A stretch of 64,000 nt of DNA from Nitrospinaceae bacterium (GTDB lineage Bacteria > Nitrospinota > Nitrospinia > Nitrospinales > Nitrospinaceae), in NCBI GenBank assembly GCA_029261395.1, contig JAJDBJ010000058.1:1-64000 (forward strand). The letters are read 5' to 3'. A program made the position numbers and the translations under genes. This document shows, piece after piece, positions 1-9,979 of this stretch. Numbering within the stretch: the first letter of the stretch is position 1; every line of letters starts with the position of its first letter. The notes below the pieces were generated by a model that did not search any database, was not told the origin of the DNA, and was given only the letters and a program-made list of their open reading frames with translations.

Positions 1-1
1 T

Positions 2-223
2 GTTGGAATTGTAACTGCGAAAATAAACGCCATGGAGGTTCAGAAGGCTACGGGTGATATTCCTCAAAATATTAATTTTGCACTTCAATCATCAGTTGTG
101 AATGACCTGCTCGATGCCAATAATAGTAAGTATGTGACGAGAGAAACTCATGAAATAATGAACGCTTCAGATATAGCTGTAGAGGCAAAGAAATATACCG
201 TAAGGGTTCAATGCACTAATTAA
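2..223 (+). CDS. Trypsin-like serine protease, C-terminal fragment
   Basis: The reading frame is open from the window edge to the stop at 221-223, so the gene starts outside the window. The visible 73 residues run VGIVTAKINAMEVQKA, then GDIPQNINFAL, then a short tail. This pattern matches the last beta strands of S1-type trypsin-like or HtrA-like peptidases, where the chain after the catalytic Ser returns as 'G(I/V)V.AK.NA' and 'P.N.NFA(I/L)'. The catalytic triad is not in view. Which subfamily it belongs to, and whether it is exported, cannot be judged from this piece. Its 3' end faces nth across about 100 bp. Confidence 0.6.
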   Translation, partial: VGIVTAKINAMEVQKATGDIPQNINFALQSSVVNDLLDANNSKYVTRETHEIMNASDIAVEAKKYTVRVQCTN

Positions 224-325
224 AAATGTCATTTCCCCCTGAGTTCGGACGTTCGACAGTCTGGCCATGTAAACTAAAAAGGGGTCACCCATTAGGAGGC
301 TTCTGCGAACCAACTCAATCGAGTT

Positions 326-979
326 TTACCTGTATTTGTCCACGCCTATGCGTGGGCAATGCTTATCGACCGGGCATTGACTGCACAGGGGTGACAGGGG
401 TTTGCAGACGGTCTGGCCAAACCCGACCAGCCATTCGTTGATCTTCTGCCAGTATTTCTTTGGAAGTTTTTCGCGCAGGGCGGCTTCCGTCTGATCGGGT
501 GTTGCGGTTTCAACATAACCCCAGCGGTTGGCAATCCGGTGAACATGAGTATCGACACAGATTCCCATACCGTCGAACGCCAGGATGAGGGTCAGGTTGG
601 CCGTCTTCCGTCCCACCCCTTGCAAGGTCAATAATTCTTCCAGAGTTTCGGGAACCTGTCCGTCGAACCGCTCAATCAGGTCGGAGGACAGCGATTTCAG
701 GGCTTTGGCCTTATTCCGGTAAAACGCCACGGGGTAGATCTCCTTCTCCAACTGCCGGGGCGTCAATTCCAGAAGACCTTGAGGGTCTTTTATCCGCTGA
801 AACAGCCGGGTACAGGCCGCTTCGGTGACCTCGTCCCGGGTGCGGGCGCTGATCAGGCACCCCACCAGAATACGGAAAGGATCGGCTTTTTGGCCGATTT
901 TCACCATCGCCGGGGGTGTTCTTTGCTTCAGGGACTTCTCGATACGGGCCAGATTTGCGGCCAGAATGCGATTATTCAT
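326..979 (-). CDS. nth: Endonuclease III (DNA glycosylase/AP lyase)
   Basis: This is a base-excision repair enzyme that removes oxidised pyrimidines and nicks at the abasic site. The 217-aa length is normal for the family. The helix-hairpin-helix LQGVGRKTAN carries the catalytic Lys (K125), and VDTHV carries the catalytic Asp (D143). The C-terminal iron-sulfur loop has Cys at 192, 199, 202 and 208, which is the C-x6-C-x2-C-x5-C spacing of Nth. The gene is monocistronic on the minus strand. It is divergent from ilvN, whose start lies about 110 bp away. Identification is firm. Confidence 0.95.
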   Translation of the reverse strand: MNNRILAANLARIEKSLKQRTPPAMVKIGQKADPFRILVGCLISARTRDEVTEAACTRLFQRIKDPQGLLELTPRQLEKEIYPVAFYRNKAKALKSLSSDLIERFDGQVPETLEELLTLQGVGRKTANLTLILAFDGMGICVDTHVHRIANRWGYVETATPDQTEAALREKLPKKYWQKINEWLVGFGQTVCKPLSPLCSQCPVDKHCPRIGVDKYR

Positions 980-1092
980 AATAAATCAACGGTTAGGGTA
1001 TAGAAAACAGGTCGAGTTTTTGATAGTATACCCGATTCAGCATTCGGGCCATGAGTCCGTATGAATCCCAAAATTCAACATTCAGCACGGCA

Positions 1093-2614
<1,522 letters not shown>

Positions 2615-2627
2615 CACCGGAGCCCCA

Positions 2628-3257
2628 ATGAGAATCCCCATCGTTTCCGATGGCTACAGGTTTATCATCCCCCTTGCCATCCTGACTGTCGGGCTTGCCC
2701 TGTCACCCCTGATCTGGTTAGCGGGAGTTTCGGGCCTGCTCCTGCTGTTCGTCCTCAACTTTTTCCGGGACCCGGACCGCACCATTCCGAATGAAGAAGG
2801 TGTCATCGTTTCTCCCGGCGACGGCAAAATAGTCAAAATCATTGAGGAAAAGGATCCCATGCTGGACGAGCCCTACCGGCGGGTCAGCATTTTCCTGAAC
2901 ATCTTTAACGTGCACGTCCAACGGATACCCGTTGGGGGCCGAATCGAACAGATCAAATACAATAAAGGCAAGTTTCTAAACGCCGCCAGCCACAAAGCCT
3001 CGCTCGAAAACGAACAAAATGCCATGATCATTGATACCGGCAAACAAAAGGTTCTTGTAAAACAAATTGCAGGTTTAATCGCAAGACGTATTGTATGTTG
3101 GGCCAAAGAAGGTGATAATTATAGTCTGGGTCAACGGTACGGATTGATCCGTTTCGGCTCCAGAGTCGACCTGTTCCTGCCGTTGAGTGCAGAAGTGAAA
3201 GTTTCCCTGGGTGATCATGTCAGCGGGGGAACCAGCATCATCGGCTACCTGAAATAA
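2628..3257 (+). CDS. psd: Phosphatidylserine decarboxylase proenzyme (short, archaetidylserine type)
   Basis: This enzyme makes phosphatidylethanolamine by decarboxylating phosphatidylserine. The 209-aa protein is the short PSD-A form. Two hydrophobic segments lie near residues 12-52, followed by NFFRDPDR and SPGDGKIV. The self-cleavage site is RFGSR (G177/S178), where Ser would become the pyruvoyl group. The conserved NVHVQR motif and its histidine are present. The gene is followed 13 bp later by pssA, which makes the substrate, so the pair encodes both steps from CDP-diacylglycerol to phosphatidylethanolamine. Confidence 0.95.
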   Translation: MRIPIVSDGYRFIIPLAILTVGLALSPLIWLAGVSGLLLLFVLNFFRDPDRTIPNEEGVIVSPGDGKIVKIIEEKDPMLDEPYRRVSIFLNIFNVHVQRIPVGGRIEQIKYNKGKFLNAASHKASLENEQNAMIIDTGKQKVLVKQIAGLIARRIVCWAKEGDNYSLGQRYGLIRFGSRVDLFLPLSAEVKVSLGDHVSGGTSIIGYLK

Positions 3258-3270
3258 AAAACAAATAAAA

Positions 3271-4035
3271 ATGAAAAAGGTCCCAAAAGTTCCATTCAAG
3301 AAGGGCATCTATATCCTCCCCAGCCTGTTCACCACGGGTAACGTGTTCTGCGGATTTTATGCGTTCATTGCAGTTATGAACGAAGATTTTTACTTTGCCG
3401 GAGTGGCAATCGTTGTATCCATTATCTTCGACGCGTTGGATGGACGGGTGGCCCGCCTGACTAAAACGACCAGTGAGTTTGGCGTACAATATGATTCGCT
3501 GGCCGATGTCATTTCTTTTGGAATGGCCCCTGCCCTGCTCGCCTATGCCTGGGTACTGAAACCTTTCGGTCGACTGGGGTGGCTCGCCGCCTTTTTGTTC
3601 CTGCTCTGCGGAGCACTGCGCTTGGCGCGTTTCAATGTAACCAAACCCGATACCAAGGGAGACAGTTTTATAGGACTCCCCATTCCTGCGGCGGCGGCAG
3701 TTATCGCTTCGATCGTCATCGCTTTCGAAGATCTATTTAAAACCAAGCTCGACCCCATGATCATGGTCGCTGTGGTTTACCTGCTCGCCTTCCTGATGGT
3801 GAGTAATGTCAAATATCCCGCATTCAAGAAATTTGAATTTAAAAAACGGGTGACCTTTACCCGGTTCATGTTCGTCATTCTGTTCATCTATGTCCTGGCC
3901 ACGATTCCAAGAGAGGCTCTGTTTATCCTGAGTTTTCTTTATGCGATTGCAGGTCCCACAACTTATGTGTTCTCTCTGTTCAAGAGTTCCGATTCGCAAG
4001 ACTTGAATAAGACGATGACCAAGCAGGATAAATAA
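3271..4035 (+). CDS. pssA: CDP-diacylglycerol-serine O-phosphatidyltransferase
   Basis: This is an integral membrane enzyme of the CDP-alcohol phosphatidyltransferase family, making phosphatidylserine from CDP-diacylglycerol and serine. The signature D-G-x2-A-R-x8-G-x3-D-x3-D is complete in DGRVARLTKTTSEFGVQYDSLAD. About seven to eight hydrophobic helices span the 254 residues, as usual for the Bacillus-type PssA. It follows psd directly. In many bacteria leuA comes next; here the next gene is accD after an 80-bp gap that may hold its own promoter. Confidence 0.94.
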   Translation: MKKVPKVPFKKGIYILPSLFTTGNVFCGFYAFIAVMNEDFYFAGVAIVVSIIFDALDGRVARLTKTTSEFGVQYDSLADVISFGMAPALLAYAWVLKPFGRLGWLAAFLFLLCGALRLARFNVTKPDTKGDSFIGLPIPAAAAVIASIVIAFEDLFKTKLDPMIMVAVVYLLAFLMVSNVKYPAFKKFEFKKRVTFTRFMFVILFIYVLATIPREALFILSFLYAIAGPTTYVFSLFKSSDSQDLNKTMTKQDK

Positions 4036-4115
4036 AAGCATGTGGATTTGGTTTTCATTTTTTAAATTTTCCGGTTAACCTGTTTCAGTTAATTACACAT
4101 TTGAAGGACTGAATT

Positions 4116-5030
4116 ATGTCTTGGTTGGAAAGAATCATATCCAAAACCGGTATGGGGAAGAAAATCCCCAAAACTACGGAAGCGTCTTGGATCGAGTGCA
4201 AAAAATGCAAAGAACAGATCCTGGAAGTGGATCTGATTGAGAACTTCCATATCTGCCCGAAATGCGACCATCATTTTCGCATGAAACCCCTGGATCGCAT
4301 CCGCTTACTGGTCAATCCCGATTCATTCGAGGAGCATGATCAGAACCTGACCTCCGCCGATCCGATTAAGTTCAAGGATAAAAAGAAATACAAAGACCGA
4401 GTTAAAACGGCACTCAAAGCCGGAGGAAGTACCGATGCCATTGTATGCGGCACTGGGAAAATGGGCGACCACGAAGTGGAGTTGTGCGTGTTCGATTTCT
4501 TCTTCCTGGGCGGCAGTATGGGTTCGGTCGTGGGCGAGAAAATCACCCGCGGCATCGAACGGGCCATCCGCAACGACCGGGCCGTGATCATCGTCAGCTG
4601 TTCCGGTGGCGCGCGCATGCAGGAAGGTATTCTTTCCCTCATGCAAATGGCGAAAACCTCCGCCGCCCTGCAACTCCTGGCGGAAAAACAACTGCCCTAC
4701 ATTTCTGTTTTGGCTGATCCCACCACGGGTGGAGTGTCTGCCAGCTTCGCGTTTCTGGGAGATATCATCATCGCCGAACCCAAAGCTCTGATCGGGTTTG
4801 CCGGACCGCGGGTCATCGAACAAACCATCCGCCAGAAACTTCCCGAGGGCTTCCAGCGTTCCGAATTCCTGCTGGAGCACGGTCTAATCGACCAAGTGGT
4901 GCACCGCAAAGAATTACGCAACCATCTGAACAATCTGCTGAGCCACATGAAAAACACCCCTATTTCAAAACTCACAACGGCAAAACCCGCTACTGCAGAG
5001 GCCGACCCCGTAAAGTCTGACGCGGAATAA
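4116..5030 (+). CDS. accD: Acetyl-CoA carboxylase carboxyltransferase, beta subunit
   Basis: This is half of the carboxyltransferase that transfers CO2 from biotin to acetyl-CoA in fatty-acid synthesis. The N-terminal zinc ribbon has Cys at 28, 31, 47 and 50 (C-x2-C-x15-C-x2-C). The crotonase-fold core includes GGSMGSVVGEKI, SCSGGARMQEG and PTTGGVSASFA, and ends with GPRVIEQTIR and a helix-rich tail. The length of 304 aa is standard. accA and folC are not nearby. The final 25 residues are Ala/Thr/Pro-rich and probably disordered. Confidence 0.97.
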   Translation: MSWLERIISKTGMGKKIPKTTEASWIECKKCKEQILEVDLIENFHICPKCDHHFRMKPLDRIRLLVNPDSFEEHDQNLTSADPIKFKDKKKYKDRVKTALKAGGSTDAIVCGTGKMGDHEVELCVFDFFFLGGSMGSVVGEKITRGIERAIRNDRAVIIVSCSGGARMQEGILSLMQMAKTSAALQLLAEKQLPYISVLADPTTGGVSASFAFLGDIIIAEPKALIGFAGPRVIEQTIRQKLPEGFQRSEFLLEHGLIDQVVHRKELRNHLNNLLSHMKNTPISKLTTAKPATAEADPVKSDAE

Positions 5031-5061
5031 ATATCCTCTTCCCTAAAACCTCAGATTTTCC

Positions 5062-5089
5062 TTGGACATTTCATAGATAATAGTAGAAT
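5062..5089 (+). promoter_or_regulatory. Candidate sigma-70 promoter for the J-MORN gene
   Basis: TTGGAC at 5062-5067 and TAGAAT at 5084-5089 are 16 bp apart. They lie about 33 bp before the ATG at 5122. This is inferred from sequence match only. Confidence 0.4.
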
Positions 5090-5121
5090 TACCTTTATCT
5101 TTAGAACGGCTCAAGGGAATC

Positions 5122-5805
5122 ATGAACCAGTATTTTGACATTTTAAAACTGCCGCCGGGCGCGTCCTGGAAAGAAATCAAACGGGCCTATAAATCCGAGG
5201 TCAAGCGCTGGCACCCCGACCGGTTTCCGGCGGATGATACCCAGGCCCAGAAAAAAGCCCACGACAAGTTCCAGAAAATCGGCGACGCCTACCGGTTCCT
5301 GGAAAAAGTGTACGGCACCCGGACGCGATCCCGCTTCAAGGATGATCAACCTTCCAGCTCCTCCCAGCGTCCTTTTTCGGCCGAAGACCCAACCCAGGAC
5401 CGTGATACCGAAAGAGGCAGGCATTCTTCCACACAGGAATCCGATGAGGCTCACGGATTCTTCACCCGCTCCTGGCCCAATGGCGATACCTACGAGGGAC
5501 AGATCAACAACAACATGCCGCACGGGATGGGAATCTACAACTCTGCCAACGGTGACAAATATACGGGACAGTTCAAATACGGCAAGGCCGACGGGCAGGG
5601 AAAAATGGTCTACGCCAGCGGGGATTCGTATACCGGTGAGTTCCGCGAAGACACCATGACTGGTAAGGGGAAATACGACTACGCCAACGGTGACCGGTAC
5701 ATGGGCCAGTTCCTCAATGATTTGCCGCACGGAGAAGGAGTCCACGTTCTGACGAGTGGCCAGGTCTACGCCGGGCAATGGGAATACGGCCAACTGCTAT
5801 CGTGA
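5122..5805 (+). CDS. J-domain protein with C-terminal MORN repeats
   Basis: Residues 1-65 form a DnaJ J-domain (YFDILKLPPGASWKEIKRAY, then the essential HPD in RWHPDRF), which in this family stimulates a DnaK-type chaperone. A charged, low-complexity linker covers roughly 75-110. From about 115 to the end there are at least five MORN repeats, each built on the pattern GD.Y.G.F..G...G.G (for example GDTYEGQI, GDKYTGQF, GDSYTGEF, GDRYMGQF, GQVYAGQW). MORN repeats usually bind lipids or serve as protein scaffolds. No signal peptide or membrane segment is visible. The function is unknown; a membrane-adjacent co-chaperone is a guess. A terminator follows, so accD and this gene end the plus-strand block. 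Confidence 0.85.
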   Translation: MNQYFDILKLPPGASWKEIKRAYKSEVKRWHPDRFPADDTQAQKKAHDKFQKIGDAYRFLEKVYGTRTRSRFKDDQPSSSSQRPFSAEDPTQDRDTERGRHSSTQESDEAHGFFTRSWPNGDTYEGQINNNMPHGMGIYNSANGDKYTGQFKYGKADGQGKMVYASGDSYTGEFREDTMTGKGKYDYANGDRYMGQFLNDLPHGEGVHVLTSGQVYAGQWEYGQLLS

Positions 5806-5901
5806 CCGCGCCGGCGAAGCGCCGGAGCAAATTCCGCTAAGGCGTTATCGCGCGATTGCAAAACCACTTTCGCCACCCAACATTACGCTGGCACCTAATA
5901 A

Positions 5902-5926
5902 AAAAGCCGTCCCGAAGGACGGCTTT
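5902..5926. terminator. Rho-independent terminator, probably bidirectional
   Basis: The perfect stem AAAAGCCGTCC / GGACGGCTTTT has the loop CGAA. A-tracts and T-tracts on either side let it work for the J-MORN gene (+) and for the haem-protein gene (-) that converge here. Confidence 0.9.
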
Positions 5927-5954
5927 TATCGAATCATTCAATCACTCGTTACAA

Positions 5955-6905
5955 TTAAATCCCGAGGCTGTTCACCGCATCTTCAAGCGACATGGCAGTA
6001 CAGGTGAAAATCGGGGTGTCTTCTTCCGTGAACCGGCTGCCTTCGGTCTCTCGCAGGTCCATGACCAAGTCGACGAAGTCGTCAGGAGAGTCCGTTTCGA
6101 ACGCCACTACAAATTCGTAGTCGTCGATGCCGAAGGAATACGTAGTGTTCAGTTTCACCGAGGGGTACTTGTTGCCGATGAAAATATGTTCGTCCATGAT
6201 GCCCTGTCGCGCGAACTTGGTGAGCAGGTACCATTCCCGTTTTTTGGTGAAGGGGTAAATGAACAGGTATTTGGCTTTGCCGGGAATGATGTGCGTCCGG
6301 TCTTCTTCATGTTCCGGATTGAAGATATCCATGTACATGGACCGTTTGGTCTGGGAAAAGTACGAGTAAGTCTGAATCAGATATTTTCCGAGGCCGGTGC
6401 GGTACATTTTAGTGGTCATCTCCTGGAAATTTTCCATTCGATGGGACACTCGCCAGAACATGATTTCCGCATCGGCGCGGATGCCCATGGTGGTATAGCT
6501 GAGCAGGATGACGTCACCCCGGTTGTCATATTCTTCCAGCACTTCCATAAATTCTTTTTTGCCCTGATCAATTTGCTCCTGCGGCAAACGGCGGTACGCC
6601 GGGTCCAGCTTGAAGAATGAAAAATTGACGAACTGGCGGGGCGCCTGTTTCTCTTCTTTATTTTCGGCCTTTCTTTTCGCCTGCGCCTCTTCAACGGCTC
6701 CTGCCTCACGCTCCTGACGGGCACGGGAAACCACTTCATCATTGATCACTTCGATGCTCTTATCCTTGGCGTATTGTTCGATCCCCCGCACCACACTTTT
6801 ACGGACGAAAAAGGGAACATTCAGCATCCGGGCTCGGGCGTCTTCCGTCCAGTTCAGCTCGGTGTCGGGCATCAATTCATCAAGTTCTTTATCATCAATC
6901 GCCAT
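5955..6905 (-). CDS. PCP_red domain fused to a chlorite-dismutase/HemQ-like haem protein
   Basis: Residues about 17-63 match the PCP_red domain (LNWTEDARARMLNVPFFVRK ... YAKDKSIEVINDEVV), which is known from the C-terminus of light-independent protochlorophyllide reductase subunits. A charged linker (64-90) leads to a chlorite-dismutase superfamily domain (91-316). In that part, YPFTKKREWYLL aligns with the active-site Tyr/Lys region of coproheme decarboxylase HemQ (Y217). EHIFIGNKY aligns with the proximal-histidine segment (H240), and GIDDYEF aligns with the conserved GxDDWEW. Haem binding is therefore likely. Coproheme decarboxylation is possible, but true chlorite dismutation is doubtful without the distal Arg being checked. 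The gene is monocistronic, with a good promoter at 6946-6973. Confidence 0.8.
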   Translation of the reverse strand: MAIDDKELDELMPDTELNWTEDARARMLNVPFFVRKSVVRGIEQYAKDKSIEVINDEVVSRARQEREAGAVEEAQAKRKAENKEEKQAPRQFVNFSFFKLDPAYRRLPQEQIDQGKKEFMEVLEEYDNRGDVILLSYTTMGIRADAEIMFWRVSHRMENFQEMTTKMYRTGLGKYLIQTYSYFSQTKRSMYMDIFNPEHEEDRTHIIPGKAKYLFIYPFTKKREWYLLTKFARQGIMDEHIFIGNKYPSVKLNTTYSFGIDDYEFVVAFETDSPDDFVDLVMDLRETEGSRFTEEDTPIFTCTAMSLEDAVNSLGI

Positions 6906-6945
6906 GGTTTAATCTCTACGAATTAGGTTGGTAAGGTGTGGACAA

Positions 6946-6973
6946 ATTATACTATAATCCCTTGAAATATCAA
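6946..6973 (-). promoter_or_regulatory. Sigma-70-type promoter of the Cld-like gene
   Basis: On the minus strand TTGATA (6968-6973) and a perfect TATAAT (6946-6951) are 16 bp apart. They lie about 40 bp before the start codon. Confidence 0.6.
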
Positions 6974-7048
6974 TTTGATTGTCTTTCCAGTGGAAACTCT
7001 TTCAACACCTGCAATTTGAAAGGTTTTCCTGCACTCCTTTGGGTGTCA

Positions 7049-7054
7049 TATAAT
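7049..7054 (+). promoter_or_regulatory. -10 element for the rocD transcript
   Basis: A perfect TATAAT lies 48 bp before the ATG at 7102. No good -35 is seen (best TTCCTG at 17 bp). Transcription would start near 7061, which argues against the GTG at 7063 as the translation start. Confidence 0.45.
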
Positions 7055-7101
7055 AAACGCTGGTGCCCGTATTTTCAACATCAAACCCCCATGTGAGTGA
7101 T

Positions 7102-8304
7102 ATGAAAACCCAAGAGTTTATCGATCTTGAAAGCCAGTTTGGGGCTAATAATTACAAGCCTTTAGATGTGGTCCTGTGCCGAGGCGAAGGCATCTGGGTA
7201 TGGGATGTCGAAGGCAAAAAGTATCTGGATTGCCTCTCCGCCTACTCCGCAGTCAACCAGGGCCATTGCCATCCACGCATCCTAAAGGCCCTGACAGAGC
7301 AGGCCCAACAATTGACACTGGTGTCCAGAGCCTTCCGGACCGACCAGCTGGGCCCCTTCTACAAGGAATTATGCGAACTCACCCGATCCCACACGGTTTT
7401 ACCCATGAACAGCGGGGCCGAGGCGGTCGAGACGGCCATCAAAGCGGTTCGTAAATGGGGTTACGAAGTCAAACAGGTTCCCGAGGGCCAGGCGGAAATC
7501 ATCGTCTGCGCCAATAATTTTCATGGCCGGACCCTGACCATTGTCGGATTCAGTACGGAAGAGCAATATCGGCAGGGATACGCACCGTTCACTCCCGGAT
7601 TCAAGATTATCCCGTTCGGCGATGCCGAGGCCCTTGAGCAGGCCTTCACTCCGAATACCGTCGGATTTCTGGTGGAACCCATTCAGGGGGAAGGCGGGGT
7701 GATCGTCCCGCCCACGGGTTACCTGAAAGATGCCCGCCGCATCTGCAATGAAAATAACGTCATGCTGATCCTCGACGAAATCCAAACCGGATTGGGACGC
7801 ACCGGCAAACTGTTCGCGGAAGAACATGACGGCATTGAATCGGACCTGACCATCATCGGCAAAGCGTTGTCGGGAGGCTTTTATCCGATATCCGCCGTAC
7901 TGTCCAACAAGGAGGTGCTGGACGTGTTCAAACCGGGAGACCACGGGAGCACGTTCGGCGGCAACCCACTCGCCTGCGCGGTGGCGCGTGCGGCCTTGAA
8001 AGTCCTGACGGAAGAAAAACTGATCGAAAATTCTGCGAAGCTCGGTTCATACATGATGGATCAATTGCGGAAAATTGCCTCACCCCACGTCAAGGAAATC
8101 CGGGGCAAAGGATTGATGATCGGTGTCGAACTGCATCCCCAGGCTGGGGGCGCGCGACGATTCTGCGAAGCCCTGCAAACCAAGGGCCTGCTGTGCAAGG
8201 AAACTCATCAGCATGTACTACGCATCGCTCCGCCATTGATTATCCAAAAACCGGATATCGACTGGGCGCTGGAGCGCATTGCCGATGTGTTGAATCAAAT
8301 ATAA
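7102..8304 (+). CDS. rocD: Ornithine aminotransferase (ornithine--oxo-acid transaminase)
   Basis: This is a PLP enzyme of aminotransferase class III, interconverting ornithine plus 2-oxoglutarate with glutamate semialdehyde plus glutamate. Landmarks are [61 protein letters not shown], the Schiff-base lysine in IIGKALSGG, and [13 protein letters not shown]. The '[13 protein letters not shown]' signature separates OAT from acetylornithine and GABA transaminases. I take ATG 7102, because the upstream in-frame GTG (7063) is at the predicted transcription start. The next gene follows after 27 bp. Confidence 0.9.
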   Translation: MKTQEFIDLESQFGANNYKPLDVVLCRGEGIWVWDVEGKKYLDCLSAYSAVNQGHCHPRILKALTEQAQQLTLVSRAFRTDQLGPFYKELCELTRSHTVLPMNSGAEAVETAIKAVRKWGYEVKQVPEGQAEIIVCANNFHGRTLTIVGFSTEEQYRQGYAPFTPGFKIIPFGDAEALEQAFTPNTVGFLVEPIQGEGGVIVPPTGYLKDARRICNENNVMLILDEIQTGLGRTGKLFAEEHDGIESDLTIIGKALSGGFYPISAVLSNKEVLDVFKPGDHGSTFGGNPLACAVARAALKVLTEEKLIENSAKLGSYMMDQLRKIASPHVKEIRGKGLMIGVELHPQAGGARRFCEALQTKGLLCKETHQHVLRIAPPLIIQKPDIDWALERIADVLNQI

Positions 8305-8331
8305 ATTTTCTTCTAAGGAAGGTAGAAAACC

Positions 8332-8859
8332 ATGCCTCAAGTGGTTCTCATTCAGGGAAGCCTTAACAAGGAATCGCGAACGGCGGTTCTTGTCGACCAT
8401 GCGGCCGAGGAGATGAAGCGCGCTGGTTTGAAAACCACCACTCTCGACCTCAGAAACATCCAAATGGAATTTTGCGACGGGCGGCCGCTCAAGGAATATC
8501 ATCCGGACATGCGGCAAGCGTATCAGGCGATGGAAGAAGCGGATGCCTTCGTCGTTGGGATGCCGGTGTACTGTTATTCCGTTTCCGGCCCGTTGAAAAA
8601 TTTTATCGATATCACCAGCGGCGCCATGGAGAAAAAAATCGCCGGTATTCTCTGCAACGCCGGCGGTAAACAGTCTTACATGGCCTCGGCAGATTTGAGC
8701 AATATCCTGGCCTTTGAGTCACACGTCACTACTCTTCAACCCATTGTGTTCAGTAGCTACGAAGATTTCGAAGAAAAAACTCTGGTGGGAGAAAAACTCC
8801 AAGCCAAAGTCCGGGAACTGGTATACAACCTTGCTCAACAATTGAAACCTCAATTATGA
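8332..8859 (+). CDS. NAD(P)H-dependent FMN reductase family protein
   Basis: This is a flavodoxin-like fold protein of 175 aa. The N-terminal QGSLNKESRT is the FMN phosphate-binding loop of the FMN_red family (SsuE/ArsH/azoreductase-like). GMPVYCYSVSGPLKNFIDIT is the conserved second flavin-contact loop. A clear AAGGAAGG ribosome site precedes the ATG. The physiological electron acceptor cannot be told from sequence. It overlaps the downstream acetyltransferase by 4 bp (ATGA), so the two are translationally coupled and probably form an operon with rocD. Confidence 0.85.
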   Translation: MPQVVLIQGSLNKESRTAVLVDHAAEEMKRAGLKTTTLDLRNIQMEFCDGRPLKEYHPDMRQAYQAMEEADAFVVGMPVYCYSVSGPLKNFIDITSGAMEKKIAGILCNAGGKQSYMASADLSNILAFESHVTTLQPIVFSSYEDFEEKTLVGEKLQAKVRELVYNLAQQLKPQL

Positions 8860-9323
8860 CCCCTATATCTCAATCCATTCAAATCCGTGAAGGCCGTTCG
8901 GAGGATGCCGCCATCATCGCCGACTACAATCGACGCATGGCGATGGAAACCGAAAGCAAAGTGTTGAACTCCGAAACCGTGGGGAAAGGCGTGGCGCAGG
9001 GATTGCTCCAACCGGAGAAGTGCCGTTATTTTGTGGCTGAGGTCGTGGATTCGGTGATCGGACAGGCGATGGTCACTTATGAGTGGAGCGATTGGCGCAA
9101 CGGCGACCTGTGGTGGATCCAAAGCGTCTACGTGCATCCCGACCACCGCCGGCAGGGGATTTTCAAAAAACTGTACCAACACATCGAAACCCTGGCTCGG
9201 GAAGATGAAAACGTGCGAGGCTTACGCCTGTACGTCGAAGAAGAAAACGGGGCGGGCCAAGCCGTTTACAAAAAACTGGGCATGTCCCACGCCGGTTACC
9301 ACGTCTACGAAAGAGAGTTTTAA
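8856..9323 (+). CDS. GNAT-family N-acetyltransferase
   Basis: The 155-aa protein has the GNAT fold. It starts with IQIREGRSEDAAIIADYNR. The acetyl-CoA binding motif A is VYVHPDHRRQGIFKKLY (the Q/R-x-x-G-x-G/A loop, here RRQGIF), and motif B is YVEEENGAGQAVYKKLGM. The substrate is unknown. The start overlaps the stop of the FMN reductase gene. Being coupled to rocD suggests an amine or amino-acid substrate, but this is only context. Confidence 0.85.
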   Translation: MTPISQSIQIREGRSEDAAIIADYNRRMAMETESKVLNSETVGKGVAQGLLQPEKCRYFVAEVVDSVIGQAMVTYEWSDWRNGDLWWIQSVYVHPDHRRQGIFKKLYQHIETLAREDENVRGLRLYVEEENGAGQAVYKKLGMSHAGYHVYEREF

Positions 9324-9462
9324 GCGCTCCCTACCCTTTTCTACTCCATACGTTAGTCCAGAAATCCCTTGGAGATTAATTTACATTTAGTTACCATATA
9401 AGTAACTTGGTGTTGTGTGTCGCCTGACGAAACAAGTCTGCCATTTTGAGGGAGTAACAATC

Positions 9463-9969
9463 ATGCGTTCCGGTAACAGTCGTTCCCACCCCGGGAATTT
9501 TTCTATGAGCAAACATCCTGCATGGATTTCCATGCTGTTCATATTTATGATGAGTTTCATTTTCCAGGGATGCGTGGTCCACACTGACCATCGTGGGCAT
9601 AGACGTCACACAGGCCCGGTAGCTGTTCCGGCACCGATCACTTTTACTTTTACCGATCACCACAGGCACTCGGTCCGGAGTTATTACAACGAGCATCCTC
9701 GTCATCACGGTAAAAAGCACAAAAAGAACAAGTGGAAAAATAAAGGGAGGGGCCGCGGAAGGGATCATATGCCACCCGGTCTGGCTAAACGGGACGTTCT
9801 GCCTCCGGGAATACAAATGCAGGCAGTACCCGTCGATTTAGTTCGTCAGTTGCCACATCCGCCACATGGCACACGATATACTTATCATGATGATCAGGTG
9901 TTGTTGATTGATCTGAACACACGCGTGGTACTGGATTTCATCAACATCTCGGTATCGGCGGGGTATTAA
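9463..9969 (+). CDS. His-rich lipoprotein with RcnB-like C-terminus
   Basis: I start it at ATG 9463, which has GAGGGAG 7 nt upstream. The open frame extends to 9415. The hydrophobic segment HPAWISMLFIFMMSFIFQGC ends in a lipobox-like Cys, so it is probably a lipoprotein. The mature part is extremely basic and histidine-rich (HTDHRGHRRH, DHHRHS, HPRHHGKKHKKNK). The last 70 residues (PPGLAKRDVLPPGI ... YTYHDDQVLLIDLNTRVVLD) resemble the RcnB family of periplasmic nickel/cobalt homeostasis proteins. Metal binding in the periplasm is a reasonable inference. It may be a separate transcript, since 139 bp separate it from the acetyltransferase. Confidence 0.65.
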   Translation: MRSGNSRSHPGNFSMSKHPAWISMLFIFMMSFIFQGCVVHTDHRGHRRHTGPVAVPAPITFTFTDHHRHSVRSYYNEHPRHHGKKHKKNKWKNKGRGRGRDHMPPGLAKRDVLPPGIQMQAVPVDLVRQLPHPPHGTRYTYHDDQVLLIDLNTRVVLDFINISVSAGY

Positions 9970-9979
9970 TTCCGGAGAT

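Noticed and set aside
326-1050. Plus-strand frames opposite nth
   Set aside because: nth has all catalytic and cluster residues; opposite frames lack features.
9389-9407. AGTTAC/GTAACT inverted repeat before the His-rich gene
   Set aside because: Only six-base arms; not distinguishable from chance.
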